A stretch of 64,000 bases of DNA from an uncultured Flavobacteriaceae bacterium (GTDB lineage Bacteria > Bacteroidota > Bacteroidia > Flavobacteriales > Flavobacteriaceae): the NCBI GenBank assembly GCA_947488345.1, contig CANKZQ010000001.1, forward strand, positions 1,129,501 through 1,193,500, in the 5' to 3' direction. The notes under the pieces were generated by a model. That model did not search any database. It worked only from the letters and a program-made list of their open reading frames with translations, and had not been told where the DNA came from. How positions within the stretch are numbered: the stretch's first letter is position 1; each line of letters opens with the position of its first letter. The position numbers were made by a program, and so were the translations under genes. Below, one piece after another: positions 54,304-62,970 of this stretch.

Positions 54304-54801
54304 ATGAAACTAGAAATAAAGCATATAACACCAGATAATTGGCACGAAATTGCCAGGATTTATAAACACGGAATCGAAACTGGTATAGCCACTTTTGAAA
54401 CAGAAACCCCTTCATGGAAACACTGGGATCTATCACATTTATCATCTTGTAGAATGGCCGCTTGGTTAGAACAGGATCTTGTCGGCTGGACCGCTTTGTC
54501 CCCAGTTTCAAAGCGAAGCGTTTATGCAGGTGTTGCCGAAGTAAGTGTGTATGTCGATGTAAATCTTAGCCAAAGAGGTATTGGCACACAACTTTTAGAA
54601 CAGATGACTTCTGAAAGTGAAAAAGAAGGAATCTGGAGCTTACAGGCGAGTATTTTTCGCGAAAACAAAGCGAGTATACAACTCCATAAAAAAGTAGGGT
54701 TTAGAGAAATTGGGTATCGAGAAAGAGTGGGCAAACGAAATGGCGTTTGGTACGACAATATACTCTTAGAAAGAAGAAGTAAACTAATAGGAATAGCATA
54801 A
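54304..54801 (+). CDS. GNAT acetyltransferase (phosphinothricin/ArsN-like)
   Basis: 165-residue GNAT protein. GIATFETETPSWKHWD and VAEVSVYVDVNLSQRGIGTQLLEQMTSESEKEGIWSLQASIFRENKASIQLHKKVGFREIGYRERVGKRNGVWYDNILLERR match the bar/pat phosphinothricin acetyltransferase group, with the acetyl-CoA motif QRGIG. In arsenic operons, ArsN1 of this group acetylates the arsenical antibiotic arsinothricin; the position after arsR makes that role plausible. Start ATG 54304 chosen over upstream in-frame codons that would overlap arsR. Confidence 0.88.
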   Translation: MKLEIKHITPDNWHEIARIYKHGIETGIATFETETPSWKHWDLSHLSSCRMAAWLEQDLVGWTALSPVSKRSVYAGVAEVSVYVDVNLSQRGIGTQLLEQMTSESEKEGIWSLQASIFRENKASIQLHKKVGFREIGYRERVGKRNGVWYDNILLERRSKLIGIA

Positions 54802-54813
54802 AATTTTAATAAT

Positions 54814-55305
54814 ATGAAAACACAAGAATTTTTAAACGTATTAAAAGAAAACGAGCGCAAGGCGTTATTGTTTGAATATCAAGAAAACAAATTTGTAGAT
54901 ACGAATTATCATATCACAGAAGTAAAAAATACGGTCATCGATTCGGTTGATTGTGGTGGTAAGACTGACCAATGGAATGAAACCATCATTCAGCTCTGGG
55001 AAAGTCCAGAAGAAAAAGGTAAAATAGGATACCTGAAGTCTGATAAAGCCTTGTCGATTTTAGAGCGGGTTCATAATATGCGACCGCTTGACGGAAATGC
55101 TCTCTTAAAGTTCGAGTATAGCAATACAGTTTTTCACAAAGCGCATTTGGAAGTACAGCAAGTCGAAATAACAGATAGTAAAGTCATTGTACAATTGTTT
55201 GTTTCTGAAACAGATTGCAAAGCAAAAGACACATGCGGAGTGCCCGAAACAGCATTGGTAGATGCTGATCAAAATGCTTGTGCTCCTGGTTCTGGTTGTT
55301 GCTAG
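54814..55305 (+). CDS. DUF6428 protein of ars operon
   Basis: 163-residue cytoplasmic protein of the DUF6428 family (my recognition by pattern: FLNVLKENERKALLFEYQENKFVDTNYHITEVKN). Residues 1-140 form a mixed alpha/beta domain with VIDSVDCGGKTDQWNETIIQLW. The tail is Cys-rich (DCKAKDTCGVPE ... NACAPGSGCC, seven Cys in the last 40 residues), which could bind arsenite or another soft metal. Function not established. Sits 12 nt after the GNAT gene, thus co-transcribed. Confidence 0.75.
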   Translation: MKTQEFLNVLKENERKALLFEYQENKFVDTNYHITEVKNTVIDSVDCGGKTDQWNETIIQLWESPEEKGKIGYLKSDKALSILERVHNMRPLDGNALLKFEYSNTVFHKAHLEVQQVEITDSKVIVQLFVSETDCKAKDTCGVPETALVDADQNACAPGSGCC

Positions 55306-55349
55306 TTTCAAAAAGTATACTCTTATCTGATATCTCAATTAAAACCAAT

Positions 55350-55970
55350 ATGAAACATACCTTATATCCAGAAATTGAAGCATTTATTAATACTATAGAC
55401 GTTTCGAAAATTTCTAACGACCGAAAACAAATCCTTCAATCTCTTATCGATTTTATTCAGGAAAAAAAAGATGCAGGTAGAGCGATCAAGCTAAATTTTA
55501 TCTGCACTCATAATTCTCGCAGAAGTCATTTATCACAGGTCTGGGCGCAAACAATGGCCTCTCATTTTGATATTCAACAAGTAACCTGCTATTCAGGCGG
55601 TACCGAAGCAACCGCAGTATATCCAATGGTGATAGAGACCCTACAAAACATGGGCTTTCATATATCATCGTCAAATACAGCAGAGAATCCTATTTATGAC
55701 ATCAAGTACGCGGCAAATGAACCTGGTGTCGTTGGTTTTTCAAAAAAATATGACGATAATTTCAACCCTGCTGAGGGTTTTGCGGCTATCATGACTTGTT
55801 CACATGCCGATGAAAATTGTCCATTTATTGTAGGTGCCGAAAAGCGCATTCCAATTCGATACGACGACCCAAAAGCGTTTGACAACACGCCACAAAAAGC
55901 GGAAAAATATTATGAGCGAAGCCTTCAAATTGCATCTGAACTCTGCTATGTATTTTCAATGATACGATGA
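55350..55970 (+). CDS. Arsenate reductase-like low-molecular-weight phosphatase
   Basis: 206-residue protein. The P-loop LNFICTHNSRRSHL (C-X5-R-S, Cys52) and the acid loop IPIRYDDPKAF (DP motif) define the low-molecular-weight PTP fold, and TCSHADENCPFIVGAEKR matches the Cys-containing segment of thioredoxin-coupled arsenate reductases. An N-terminal extension of about 45 residues is helical. Predicted to reduce arsenate to arsenite. The ATG at 55350 is used; an in-frame upstream start would overlap DUF6428. The stop overlaps the start of the aquaporin gene by 4 nt. Confidence 0.88.
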   Translation: MKHTLYPEIEAFINTIDVSKISNDRKQILQSLIDFIQEKKDAGRAIKLNFICTHNSRRSHLSQVWAQTMASHFDIQQVTCYSGGTEATAVYPMVIETLQNMGFHISSSNTAENPIYDIKYAANEPGVVGFSKKYDDNFNPAEGFAAIMTCSHADENCPFIVGAEKRIPIRYDDPKAFDNTPQKAEKYYERSLQIASELCYVFSMIR

Positions 55971-56737
55971 AAAACTTTAAAGAGTATCTTGGTGAATTTA
56001 TAGGGACGTTTTTACTCGTCTTTATAGGTTGTGGAGCTGTTGGACTCTCCATATTCTCGACTGTTTTAACAAGTCTGCTCCATGTAGCAATTGTATTTGG
56101 AACTGGAGTAAGTATTGCTATATTCTCGGTAAGAGCTATCTGTCCAGCGCACCTAAATCCCGCCGTGAGTATCGCCATGTATTATGACAAAAAATTAACT
56201 CTTGACAAACTTCCAATCTATATTATAGCTCAATTTTTGGGTGCTTTAGTAGCTGCATTCGTGCTATATTTCGCTTTCGCAGAAGCGATTTCTCTGTATG
56301 AACAAACGAATCAGATTGTTCGAGGCACTGAAGCTTCGGTACGAACAGCCATGATGTTTGGTGAATATTTTCCAAATCCGAGTTATGTCGATACCCATAC
56401 CGTTTCGCATGCTTTTGCCTGCCTTATGGAAGGTATTGGTACTTTTGTCCTAGTTTTTGTCATTTTTAGATTAACAAATAAAGCCGGACAAGTACATCAT
56501 TTTCTAATTCCATTACTCATCGGTTTAACCGTCACTCTTTTAATATGTATTATCGCTCCATATACCCAAGGCGGATTTAATCCGGCAAGAGATTTTTCAC
56601 CACGAATAATCGCGTATTTTTCAGGTTGGAAGTCGATGGCTTTTCCCTTACAAAAATTTAGCTTCTTTACAGTATATATAGTATCGCCTATTTTAGGAGG
56701 TATAATGGCCGCATACTTGAATCGAAAATTGAAGTAA
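55967..56737 (+). CDS. Aquaglyceroporin (MIP family), AqpS-like
   Basis: 256-residue six-helix channel. Both NPA loops are intact: HLNPAVSIAMYY and GGFNPARDFSPR; the Asp after the second NPAR is typical of glycerol/arsenite-permeable members. As in AqpS of Sinorhizobium, coupling to an arsenate reductase in an ars operon suggests downhill exit of arsenite made in the cell. No ArsB/Acr3 pump gene is in the window. Confidence 0.9.
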   Translation: MKNFKEYLGEFIGTFLLVFIGCGAVGLSIFSTVLTSLLHVAIVFGTGVSIAIFSVRAICPAHLNPAVSIAMYYDKKLTLDKLPIYIIAQFLGALVAAFVLYFAFAEAISLYEQTNQIVRGTEASVRTAMMFGEYFPNPSYVDTHTVSHAFACLMEGIGTFVLVFVIFRLTNKAGQVHHFLIPLLIGLTVTLLICIIAPYTQGGFNPARDFSPRIIAYFSGWKSMAFPLQKFSFFTVYIVSPILGGIMAAYLNRKLK

Positions 56738-56738
56738 C

Positions 56739-57758
56739 CTATTTATTAAACAAACTTTGCTGCCATTTCCAAGCTGAAGCCAAGCCGTCTTTCAAACTTA
56801 ACTCAGCTTGCCAGTCTAATTCATCATTGGCATACGAGGTATCAGCATAATAAGTGGTTACATCACCTTCTCTTCTTCCAACGATTTTGTAGTTCAATTT
56901 TTCATTGTTCACTTCTTCAAAAGCTTTAATCACTTCTAACACACTATATCCTTTTCCGGTACCAATATTAAACACTTCAAATGAGGTTTTGTTGCTATGT
57001 TTCAACAATCGTTTCATCGCACTTATATGTGCTTTAGCTAGATCGACTACATGAATATAATCACGTATCGCCGTGCCATCTGGCGTGTCATAATCATTTC
57101 CAAAAACGGAAAGCTGATCTCTAACTCCCACCGCTGTTTGCGTAATAAAAGGAATTAAATTCTGAGGCACTCCAATGGGCAACTCACCAATTTTAGCACT
57201 TTCGTGGGCGCCGATGGGATTAAAATATCGTAGTGAAATCGCTCTCAAATCAGTAACTTTAGCTGTATCTGCAAGGATTTCTTCTCCTATTTGCTTGGTA
57301 TTTCCATAAGGTGATGTAGCTGTTTTAAAAGGAGCACTTTCATTAATCGGCATTTTGTCAGCCTTTCCATAAACGGTACATGAAGAACTGAAAATAAAAT
57401 GTTCAATGCCATTTACTGCCATCTCTTCTAACAAATAAATTAAAGAGGAAATGTTGTTATGATAGTATTTTAAGGGTTTTTCGACACTTTCACCAACAGC
57501 CTTCGAAGCGGCAAAATGTATAATACCATCAATTTTTTGATGTTTTTTAAAGAAATTTTGAATAGCACCTTGGTTCTTTAAATCTATCTTTTCGAAGGCT
57601 GGTGCAATTCCAGTAATTGACGTAATCCTATCGAGCACTTCGATAGATGAATTCGACAAATCATCAATAATTATGACTTCAAACCCTTCATTTTGCAATT
57701 CTACAACCGTATGAGAACCAATAAAACCTAAACCTCCAGTGACGACTATCCTTTTCAT
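56739..57758 (-). CDS. galE: UDP-glucose 4-epimerase
   Basis: 339-residue SDR enzyme: VVTGGLGFIGSHTVVELQ (Rossmann GxxGxxG), FSSSCTVYG (Ser/Thr), YGNTKQIGEEI (YxxxK) and LRYFNPIGAHESAKIGE (GalE signature with YFNPIGAH) are all present. It interconverts UDP-glucose and UDP-galactose for surface polysaccharide. The stop is next to the aqpS stop (convergent), and it lies 8 nt downstream of the sugar aminotransferase. Confidence 0.96.
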   Translation of the reverse strand: MKRIVVTGGLGFIGSHTVVELQNEGFEVIIIDDLSNSSIEVLDRITSITGIAPAFEKIDLKNQGAIQNFFKKHQKIDGIIHFAASKAVGESVEKPLKYYHNNISSLIYLLEEMAVNGIEHFIFSSSCTVYGKADKMPINESAPFKTATSPYGNTKQIGEEILADTAKVTDLRAISLRYFNPIGAHESAKIGELPIGVPQNLIPFITQTAVGVRDQLSVFGNDYDTPDGTAIRDYIHVVDLAKAHISAMKRLLKHSNKTSFEVFNIGTGKGYSVLEVIKAFEEVNNEKLNYKIVGRREGDVTTYYADTSYANDELDWQAELSLKDGLASAWKWQQSLFNK

Positions 57759-57766
57759 TATGATGC

Positions 57767-58921
57767 TTACTTTACAAAATCTAAAATAGTTTGTGTTATA
57801 TAAGCGAGTTGTTCATCGTCAAACTCTGTATGAATTGGTAATGACAGTACTGTATCTACCAATTCATTGGTTACTTTAAAGTCTTCTTCCTTATAGCGGA
57901 CATCGGTATAAGCCTTTTGTTTATGCAAAGGAACAGGGTAATAAATAGCATTGGCTATTCCTTTACTATTCAAATGAGCTTGTAAATCAGCTCTGTTTAT
58001 GCCTTTCAATCTCAACGTATATTGATGAAATACGTGACAGTTGCAATCTGCGCAAAGCGTATCTGTATTACATTTTCCTGTTTTTGGGGTGATAATCTTA
58101 TCACTTTCAGCAAACGCCTTGTTATAAAAACTTGCCACATTTCTACGAGCATCACAATAACTGTCTAAATGAGGTAATTTTATATCTAACACGGCAGCTT
58201 GTATTGTATCTAAACGAGAATTAACACCGACTACGTCATGATAATAACGCTCATACATTCCGTGATTCACCATCCCGCGAAGGGTATGCGCTAAAGCATC
58301 ATCATTAGTGAAAATAGCACCTCCATCACCATAACATCCTAAATTTTTTGATGGAAAAAAAGAAGTTGTTCCTACAGTTCCTATGGTTCCGGCTTTTTTC
58401 TTAGTTCCATCACTAAAGGTATAATCTGCACCAATCGCTTGCGCGGTGTCTTCTATCACAAACAAATTATGAGTTTTCGCAATATCCATGACAGCTTCCA
58501 TATTTGAACATTGTCCAAATAAGTGAACTGGAATAATAGCCTTTGTTTTTGAAGTAATCGCTTTTTTTAAAGCGTCTATATCGATATTAAAAGTATCCGG
58601 TTCTACATCAACCAATACGGGTGTCAATTTTAATAAACCGATCGTTTCTACAGTTGCAGCAAAAGTAAAATCAGCTGTAATCACTTCATCACCTTGCTCC
58701 AAACCTAAGCCCATCATAGCAATTTGCAAAGCGTCAGTTCCATTAGCACAAGGAATGACATGTTTTACGCCTAAATAACTTTCAAGATTTTTTTGAAAAG
58801 ACTTTACTTGTGGCCCATTGATAAAGGCAGTATTCTCAATAACCTCAATAATAGCACTATCTACTTCGTTCTTAATTTTTGCATATTGACCTTTAAGGTC
58901 TACCATTGGTATATTTTTCAT
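57767..58921 (-). CDS. DegT/DnrJ/EryC1-family sugar aminotransferase
   Basis: 384-residue PLP enzyme. IPMVDLKGQYAKIKNEVD is the typical start; PCANGTDALQIAMMGLGLEQGDEV, the TFFPSKNLGCYGDGGAIF segment (internal aldimine Lys) and the DTIQAAVLDIKLPHLD region match the DegT family. Unusual: a Cys cluster (residues about 297-305, KCNTDTLCADCNC) just before HVFHQYTLRLK. It transfers an amino group to a keto-sugar nucleotide. ATG at 58921 chosen; upstream ATG at 58930 also possible. Paired with galE. Confidence 0.9.
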   Translation of the reverse strand: MKNIPMVDLKGQYAKIKNEVDSAIIEVIENTAFINGPQVKSFQKNLESYLGVKHVIPCANGTDALQIAMMGLGLEQGDEVITADFTFAATVETIGLLKLTPVLVDVEPDTFNIDIDALKKAITSKTKAIIPVHLFGQCSNMEAVMDIAKTHNLFVIEDTAQAIGADYTFSDGTKKKAGTIGTVGTTSFFPSKNLGCYGDGGAIFTNDDALAHTLRGMVNHGMYERYYHDVVGVNSRLDTIQAAVLDIKLPHLDSYCDARRNVASFYNKAFAESDKIITPKTGKCNTDTLCADCNCHVFHQYTLRLKGINRADLQAHLNSKGIANAIYYPVPLHKQKAYTDVRYKEEDFKVTNELVDTVLSLPIHTEFDDEQLAYITQTILDFVK

Positions 58922-59005
58922 GTAGCTCATTTTCCTATTGATAACGAACAAAAATACGAATTATTTAAGTGCTGTGACCCTAAATTTATATTTTAGCATT
59001 CACTT

Positions 59006-60259
59006 ATGTTTCTTTTGTATAATATAGCGATTTACCTTGTTGGATTTTTATTAAAAATAATAGCGTTTTTTAATAAAAAAATCAACCTTTTCGTTGACGG
59101 TCGAAAGGCTGTTTTTGAGGAATTAACACAACATTTCTCTTCTAATGACACTATTATTTGGTTTCATTGTGCCTCGTTGGGCGAATTCGAACAAGGTAGA
59201 CCGATTATCGAAAGTATTAAGAAATCAGATTCCAGCTTCCAAAACTTTAAAATTCTAGTTACTTTTTTTTCTCCTTCAGGTTATGAAATTCGTAAAAATT
59301 ATGCCTTCGCGGATGCGGTAACCTATTTACCGTTAGATACCAGACGTAATGCCAAAAAATTCATTCAAATTGTAAATCCACAATTAGCCATTTTTGTAAA
59401 ATATGAATTTTGGCCTAACATATTGAAAGAATTAGAATCAAAAAATATCAATACTATATTGGTTTCGGGAATTTTCAGAAAAGAGCAAGCCTTTTTCAAA
59501 TGGTATGGAGCTGGAATGAAAAAGTCACTTCATACATTTAATCATTTTTTTGTGCAAAATGAGGATTCGAAACGTTTATTAAATAGTATTAATTTACACC
59601 ATGTTACGATAAGTGGCGATACACGTTTCGATCGCGTTTTTGAAATCACTAAACAGGACAATCACATAGATTTCATTGAAAAATTTATTGCTGAAAAACG
59701 CGTTCTGGTAGCAGGAAGTACTTGGAAAAAAGATGAAGAATTACTCATCAACTATATCAATAATGAGGCCTCCCAAAATGAAAAATTTATTATTGCTCCG
59801 CATATTATTAGCGAGCATAACATTAATGACCTGCGAAACAAGTTAACCAAACAAACTGTTCTATTTTCTAGTCACACAAAGTCAACTGATGCCGAAGTTT
59901 TAATCATAGATTCAATTGGGTTACTCACCAAAATATATAGCTATGCCCATATTGCCTATGTAGGAGGTGGATTTGGAGCCGGAATTCATAATATCCTGGA
60001 GCCTGCAACATTTGGAGTTCCTGTTCTTATTGGACCCAATCATACCAAATTCAAAGAGGCCCAAGAACTAATTGGCTTAAGTGCCTGCCAGGTAATTCAT
60101 TCGGCTAATGAGCTTACTACAACGCTGAAACATTTGTTTGAAAACGAATCAGAAAGAGTGGCAAAAGGGGAGTTTTCAAAAAGTTATATTGTAAATAATA
60201 CAGGAGCTACGCGACAAATTATGAGTTATATTAACAAAACCCTTCATCGTAATGCTTAA
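59006..60259 (+). CDS. kdtA: 3-deoxy-D-manno-octulosonic acid (Kdo) transferase
   Basis: 417-residue GT-B enzyme with an N-terminal membrane helix. GRKAVFEELTQHF...WFHCASLGEFEQGRPIIE is the WaaA signature, followed by YLPLDTRRNAKKFIQIVNPQLAIFVKYEFWPNILKEL and YVGGGFGAGIHNILEPATFGVPVLIGPNHTKFKEA (donor site). It attaches Kdo to lipid A. Its stop overlaps the crp gene start by 8 nt, so they are co-transcribed. Confidence 0.96.
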   Translation: MFLLYNIAIYLVGFLLKIIAFFNKKINLFVDGRKAVFEELTQHFSSNDTIIWFHCASLGEFEQGRPIIESIKKSDSSFQNFKILVTFFSPSGYEIRKNYAFADAVTYLPLDTRRNAKKFIQIVNPQLAIFVKYEFWPNILKELESKNINTILVSGIFRKEQAFFKWYGAGMKKSLHTFNHFFVQNEDSKRLLNSINLHHVTISGDTRFDRVFEITKQDNHIDFIEKFIAEKRVLVAGSTWKKDEELLINYINNEASQNEKFIIAPHIISEHNINDLRNKLTKQTVLFSSHTKSTDAEVLIIDSIGLLTKIYSYAHIAYVGGGFGAGIHNILEPATFGVPVLIGPNHTKFKEAQELIGLSACQVIHSANELTTTLKHLFENESERVAKGEFSKSYIVNNTGATRQIMSYINKTLHRNA

Positions 60260-60881
60260 GGAAAAAGTAACTTCGAATTTCAGTCATATTTTTGAATCTG
60301 ACCTCATTGATGAAATCGTTCAAGTTGGTATCTTAAAAAAAGTAAAAGAAAACGATTTACTATTAGATATCGGACAGAAGTTCGATAAAATTCCACTTGT
60401 ATTATCTGGAGCCATTAAAATTAGTCGAGAGGATGAGAACGGAGATGAAATATCGCTGTATTTTTTAGAACAAGGGGATACCTGTAATATTACATTTGGT
60501 AGCGGACTCAATAGTGAAAAAAGTAAAGTAAGAGGCATTGCCGAAAGAGACTCTGAAATATTATTTATTCCTCTAGAAAAGCTTGAAGAATGGATGATTA
60601 CCTATAAATCTTGGCGCATTTTTGTGATAAAGAGTTATAACACCCGTCTATCAGAAATGTTAGAAGCCATAGACACACTGGCCTTTATGAAAATGGATCA
60701 GCGCCTATATAAACATCTCACTGATAAGGTGAAAATAATGCAGAGTACAATTCTAAACACTACACATGAGCAAATAGCATTAGACTTAAATACGTCTAGA
60801 GTTGTCGTTTCTCGACTCTTAAAGAAATTGGAGAACGAGCAGAAAATAAAACTCTTTAGAAATAAAATTGAGGTACTCTAA
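60252..60881 (+). CDS. Crp/Fnr-family transcriptional regulator
   Basis: 209-residue regulator: cNMP-binding-like jellyroll (about residues 20-130: LLLDIGQKFDKIPLVLSGAIKISRED, YFLEQGDTCNITFG), a dimer helix (ARSYNTRLSEMLEAIDT type), and a winged-helix HTH (THEQIALDLNTSRVVVSRLLKKLENE). No Cys cluster for Fe-S, so not a classical Fnr. Candidate operator at 60889-60904 precedes the sulfur-transport pair, making those its probable targets. Confidence 0.92.
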   Translation: MLKEKVTSNFSHIFESDLIDEIVQVGILKKVKENDLLLDIGQKFDKIPLVLSGAIKISREDENGDEISLYFLEQGDTCNITFGSGLNSEKSKVRGIAERDSEILFIPLEKLEEWMITYKSWRIFVIKSYNTRLSEMLEAIDTLAFMKMDQRLYKHLTDKVKIMQSTILNTTHEQIALDLNTSRVVVSRLLKKLENEQKIKLFRNKIEVL

Positions 60882-60888
60882 GTAGTAT

Positions 60889-60904
60889 TGTAACATTTGT
60901 TGCA
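60889..60904 (+). promoter_or_regulatory. Candidate Crp/Fnr-type operator
   Basis: TGTAAC-ATTT-GTTGCA: arms are an inverted repeat with one mismatch. Centre is about 40 bp upstream of the predicted start from the -7 box at 60925-60932, the usual position for activation by a Crp-family dimer. The crp-like gene stops 8 bp upstream. Confidence 0.55.
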
Positions 60905-60924
60905 TTCTACAAATTTTACTTCTG

Positions 60925-60932
60925 TAATTTCG
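60925..60932 (+). promoter_or_regulatory. Candidate -7 box of sulfur transporter pair
   Basis: TAATTTCG, one mismatch from TAnnTTTG, 19 nt before the ATG at 60951. Weak alone, but supported by the upstream candidate operator and no -33 TTG, as expected for an activator-dependent promoter. Confidence 0.45.
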
Positions 60933-60950
60933 GACTTTTAAAAAAATAAA

Positions 60951-61508
60951 ATGGATTTTCTCTTTCAACCCTGGCCTTGGTATATAACAGGCCCAATGAT
61001 ATCACTTGTACTATTCTTACTGTACTATCTAGGTAAATCGTTTGGTGTTTCTTCTAATTTAGAAACCTTATGTGCACTTGGTGGAGCGGGAAAATTGGTA
61101 TCCCATTTCAAATTTGACTGGCGAAAAAACAGTTGGAATCTAGTCTTTATCTTAGGAGCTATTCTTGGCGGATTTATTTCATTTCAATGGCTATCACCTA
61201 ATGAAGTTATTGCGCTAAATCCTCAAACCATTCAAGATTTGTCAGCCTTAGGCTTTAAACATCCTGGAGCAACTTTTTTGCCCGATGAAATCTTTAGTGT
61301 TGACACGCTATTATCAGTAAAAGGAATTTCTATCTTACTTGGCGCTGGTCTACTCGTAGGTTTTGGTGCTCGATATGCCGGTGGGTGTACTTCTGGTCAT
61401 GCCATTGTTGGTTTAAGTAATCTCGAATTACCCTCACTAATTTCAGTTATCGGATTTTTCATCGGCGGTTTGCTTATGACATGGATATTCATCCCAATAC
61501 TCTTTTAA
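60951..61508 (+). CDS. YeeE/YedE-family sulfur transporter, N-terminal half
   Basis: 185-residue membrane protein with about five helices. Contains GARYAGGCTSGHAIVGLSNLELPSLISVIGFF, in which the GGCTSGH Cys is the conserved thiosulfate-handling residue of YeeE. It is one half of a split YeeE/YedE system; the second half is the next gene. Imports or moves thiosulfate or sulfur species. Probably under control of the upstream Crp-type regulator. Confidence 0.9.
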   Translation: MDFLFQPWPWYITGPMISLVLFLLYYLGKSFGVSSNLETLCALGGAGKLVSHFKFDWRKNSWNLVFILGAILGGFISFQWLSPNEVIALNPQTIQDLSALGFKHPGATFLPDEIFSVDTLLSVKGISILLGAGLLVGFGARYAGGCTSGHAIVGLSNLELPSLISVIGFFIGGLLMTWIFIPILF

Positions 61509-61510
61509 TT

Positions 61511-61924
61511 ATGAAGCATTTAAAATTTTTGTTGGTTGGTGTTCTTTTCGGAATTATATTGAGTAAAGGAGAAATCATTTCATGGTATAGAATCTATGAG
61601 ATGTTCAAATTTCAATCTTTTCATATGTATGGTGTCATAGGATCGGCTGTCCTAATAGGTATGATTTTAATGGTACTTTTCAAACATCGAATTATAAAAA
61701 CCTACTTAGGTGATACTATTCGAGTTGCGCCTAAGAGAAAAGGATTTACTAGAAATATCGTTGGAGGTACTATTTTCGGATTAGGTTGGGCACTTGCTGG
61801 TGCTTGTCCGGGACCTATGTTTATATTATTGGGTAGAGGAACAATCGCAATAAGTATCGTCATACTTGGAGCATTACTAGGCGCTTTTTTATATCACAGT
61901 GTTAAAAATAAATTACCGCATTAA
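61511..61924 (+). CDS. YeeE/YedE-family (DUF6691) sulfur transporter, C-terminal half
   Basis: 137-residue membrane protein with four helices: FLLVGVLFGIILSKGEI, MYGVIGSAVLIGMILMVLF, IVGGTIFGLGWALAGACPGPMF and ISIVILGALLGAFLYH. The GACPGP motif (GxCPGP) is the second conserved Cys site of YeeE. Starts 2 nt after the previous stop, giving tight coupling; the ATG at 61511 is preferred over an upstream codon inside the previous gene. Confidence 0.9.
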   Translation: MKHLKFLLVGVLFGIILSKGEIISWYRIYEMFKFQSFHMYGVIGSAVLIGMILMVLFKHRIIKTYLGDTIRVAPKRKGFTRNIVGGTIFGLGWALAGACPGPMFILLGRGTIAISIVILGALLGAFLYHSVKNKLPH

Positions 61925-61970
61925 TTCAGCGATTTCTTTTGTAACTTGCAGATACTTATTGTAAGTGAGA

Positions 61971-62966
61971 ATGGAACGTTTAACCGACAAATTTGGAAGA
62001 CAAATAAGCTATTTGCGACTCGCAGTTACAGATCGTTGTAATCTGCGTTGCCAATATTGTATGCCCGCTCGTGGAATCGATATTGTTGATCGAAAAGAGC
62101 TACTTACTTATAAAGAAATGTACCGTATCACTCGCGTCTTGAGTGAACTAGGTGTAAACAAAGTACGGTTGACCGGTGGTGAGCCTTTTGTGCGAAAAGA
62201 TTTTGTCAAGTTTCTCGAGATGCTTTCATTTAACGATCAATTAGATGAAATTAATATCACCACTAATGGCGCATTGATCTCTAAGCATATTTCTAAATTA
62301 GAAACGCTTAATATAGGCACGATCAACTTGAGTATTGATAGTCTAAACCGAGAAAATTTCGCTAAAATAACGCGCAGAGATGTTTTCGATGAAGTCTATA
62401 AAACCTTGGAATCATTAGAAGAAAGTAGCCTTCAGTTAAAATTAAATGTAGTTGTTCAATCGGGAGTAAACACTCATGAATTACTCGATTTCGTAGGACT
62501 CACCAAACATAAAAATTTCGCCGTTCGATTTATCGAAGAAATGCCGTTCAATGGCACGGGGAAACGCGCCACAAAGGAAAATTGGAATTACACCAAAATC
62601 ATAGATCATATCGAGACTCATTATGCGACTATACATCCAATTAAGTCTCATAAGTCTTCTACTTCTAAGAACTTTAAAGTAGAAGGATACCAAGGTTCTT
62701 TCGGAATTATTCCTGCTTTTACACGCACTATTTGTGGCGACTGCAATCGCATACGTATTACCGCAACAGGTTTGTTTAAAAACTGTTTGTTTGATGAGGG
62801 TGTATTTAATGTGCGCGATTTTATCCGTCAAGGAGCTAGTAATGATGATTTGAAACAATTATTCTTATCAATTGTTAAAGAAAAACCTGAAAACGGTTTT
62901 GTAGCTGAAGCAAATAGAAAAAGAAACAAAAATGTTTCTGAAAGTATGTCTACTATAGGAGGATAA
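61971..62966 (+). CDS. moaA: GTP 3',8-cyclase MoaA
   Basis: 331-residue radical-SAM enzyme of molybdenum cofactor synthesis. ERLTDKFGRQISYLRLAVTDRCNLRCQYCMP holds the CxxxCxxC cluster; VRLTGGEPFVRKDF, and the C-terminal second cluster CGDCNRIRITATGLFKNCLFDEG are complete; it ends STIGG, the GG tail needed for activity. ATG 61971 preferred over GTG 61965. Followed 4 nt later by moeA. Confidence 0.97.
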   Translation: MERLTDKFGRQISYLRLAVTDRCNLRCQYCMPARGIDIVDRKELLTYKEMYRITRVLSELGVNKVRLTGGEPFVRKDFVKFLEMLSFNDQLDEINITTNGALISKHISKLETLNIGTINLSIDSLNRENFAKITRRDVFDEVYKTLESLEESSLQLKLNVVVQSGVNTHELLDFVGLTKHKNFAVRFIEEMPFNGTGKRATKENWNYTKIIDHIETHYATIHPIKSHKSSTSKNFKVEGYQGSFGIIPAFTRTICGDCNRIRITATGLFKNCLFDEGVFNVRDFIRQGASNDDLKQLFLSIVKEKPENGFVAEANRKRNKNVSESMSTIGG

Positions 62967-62970
62967 TGTT

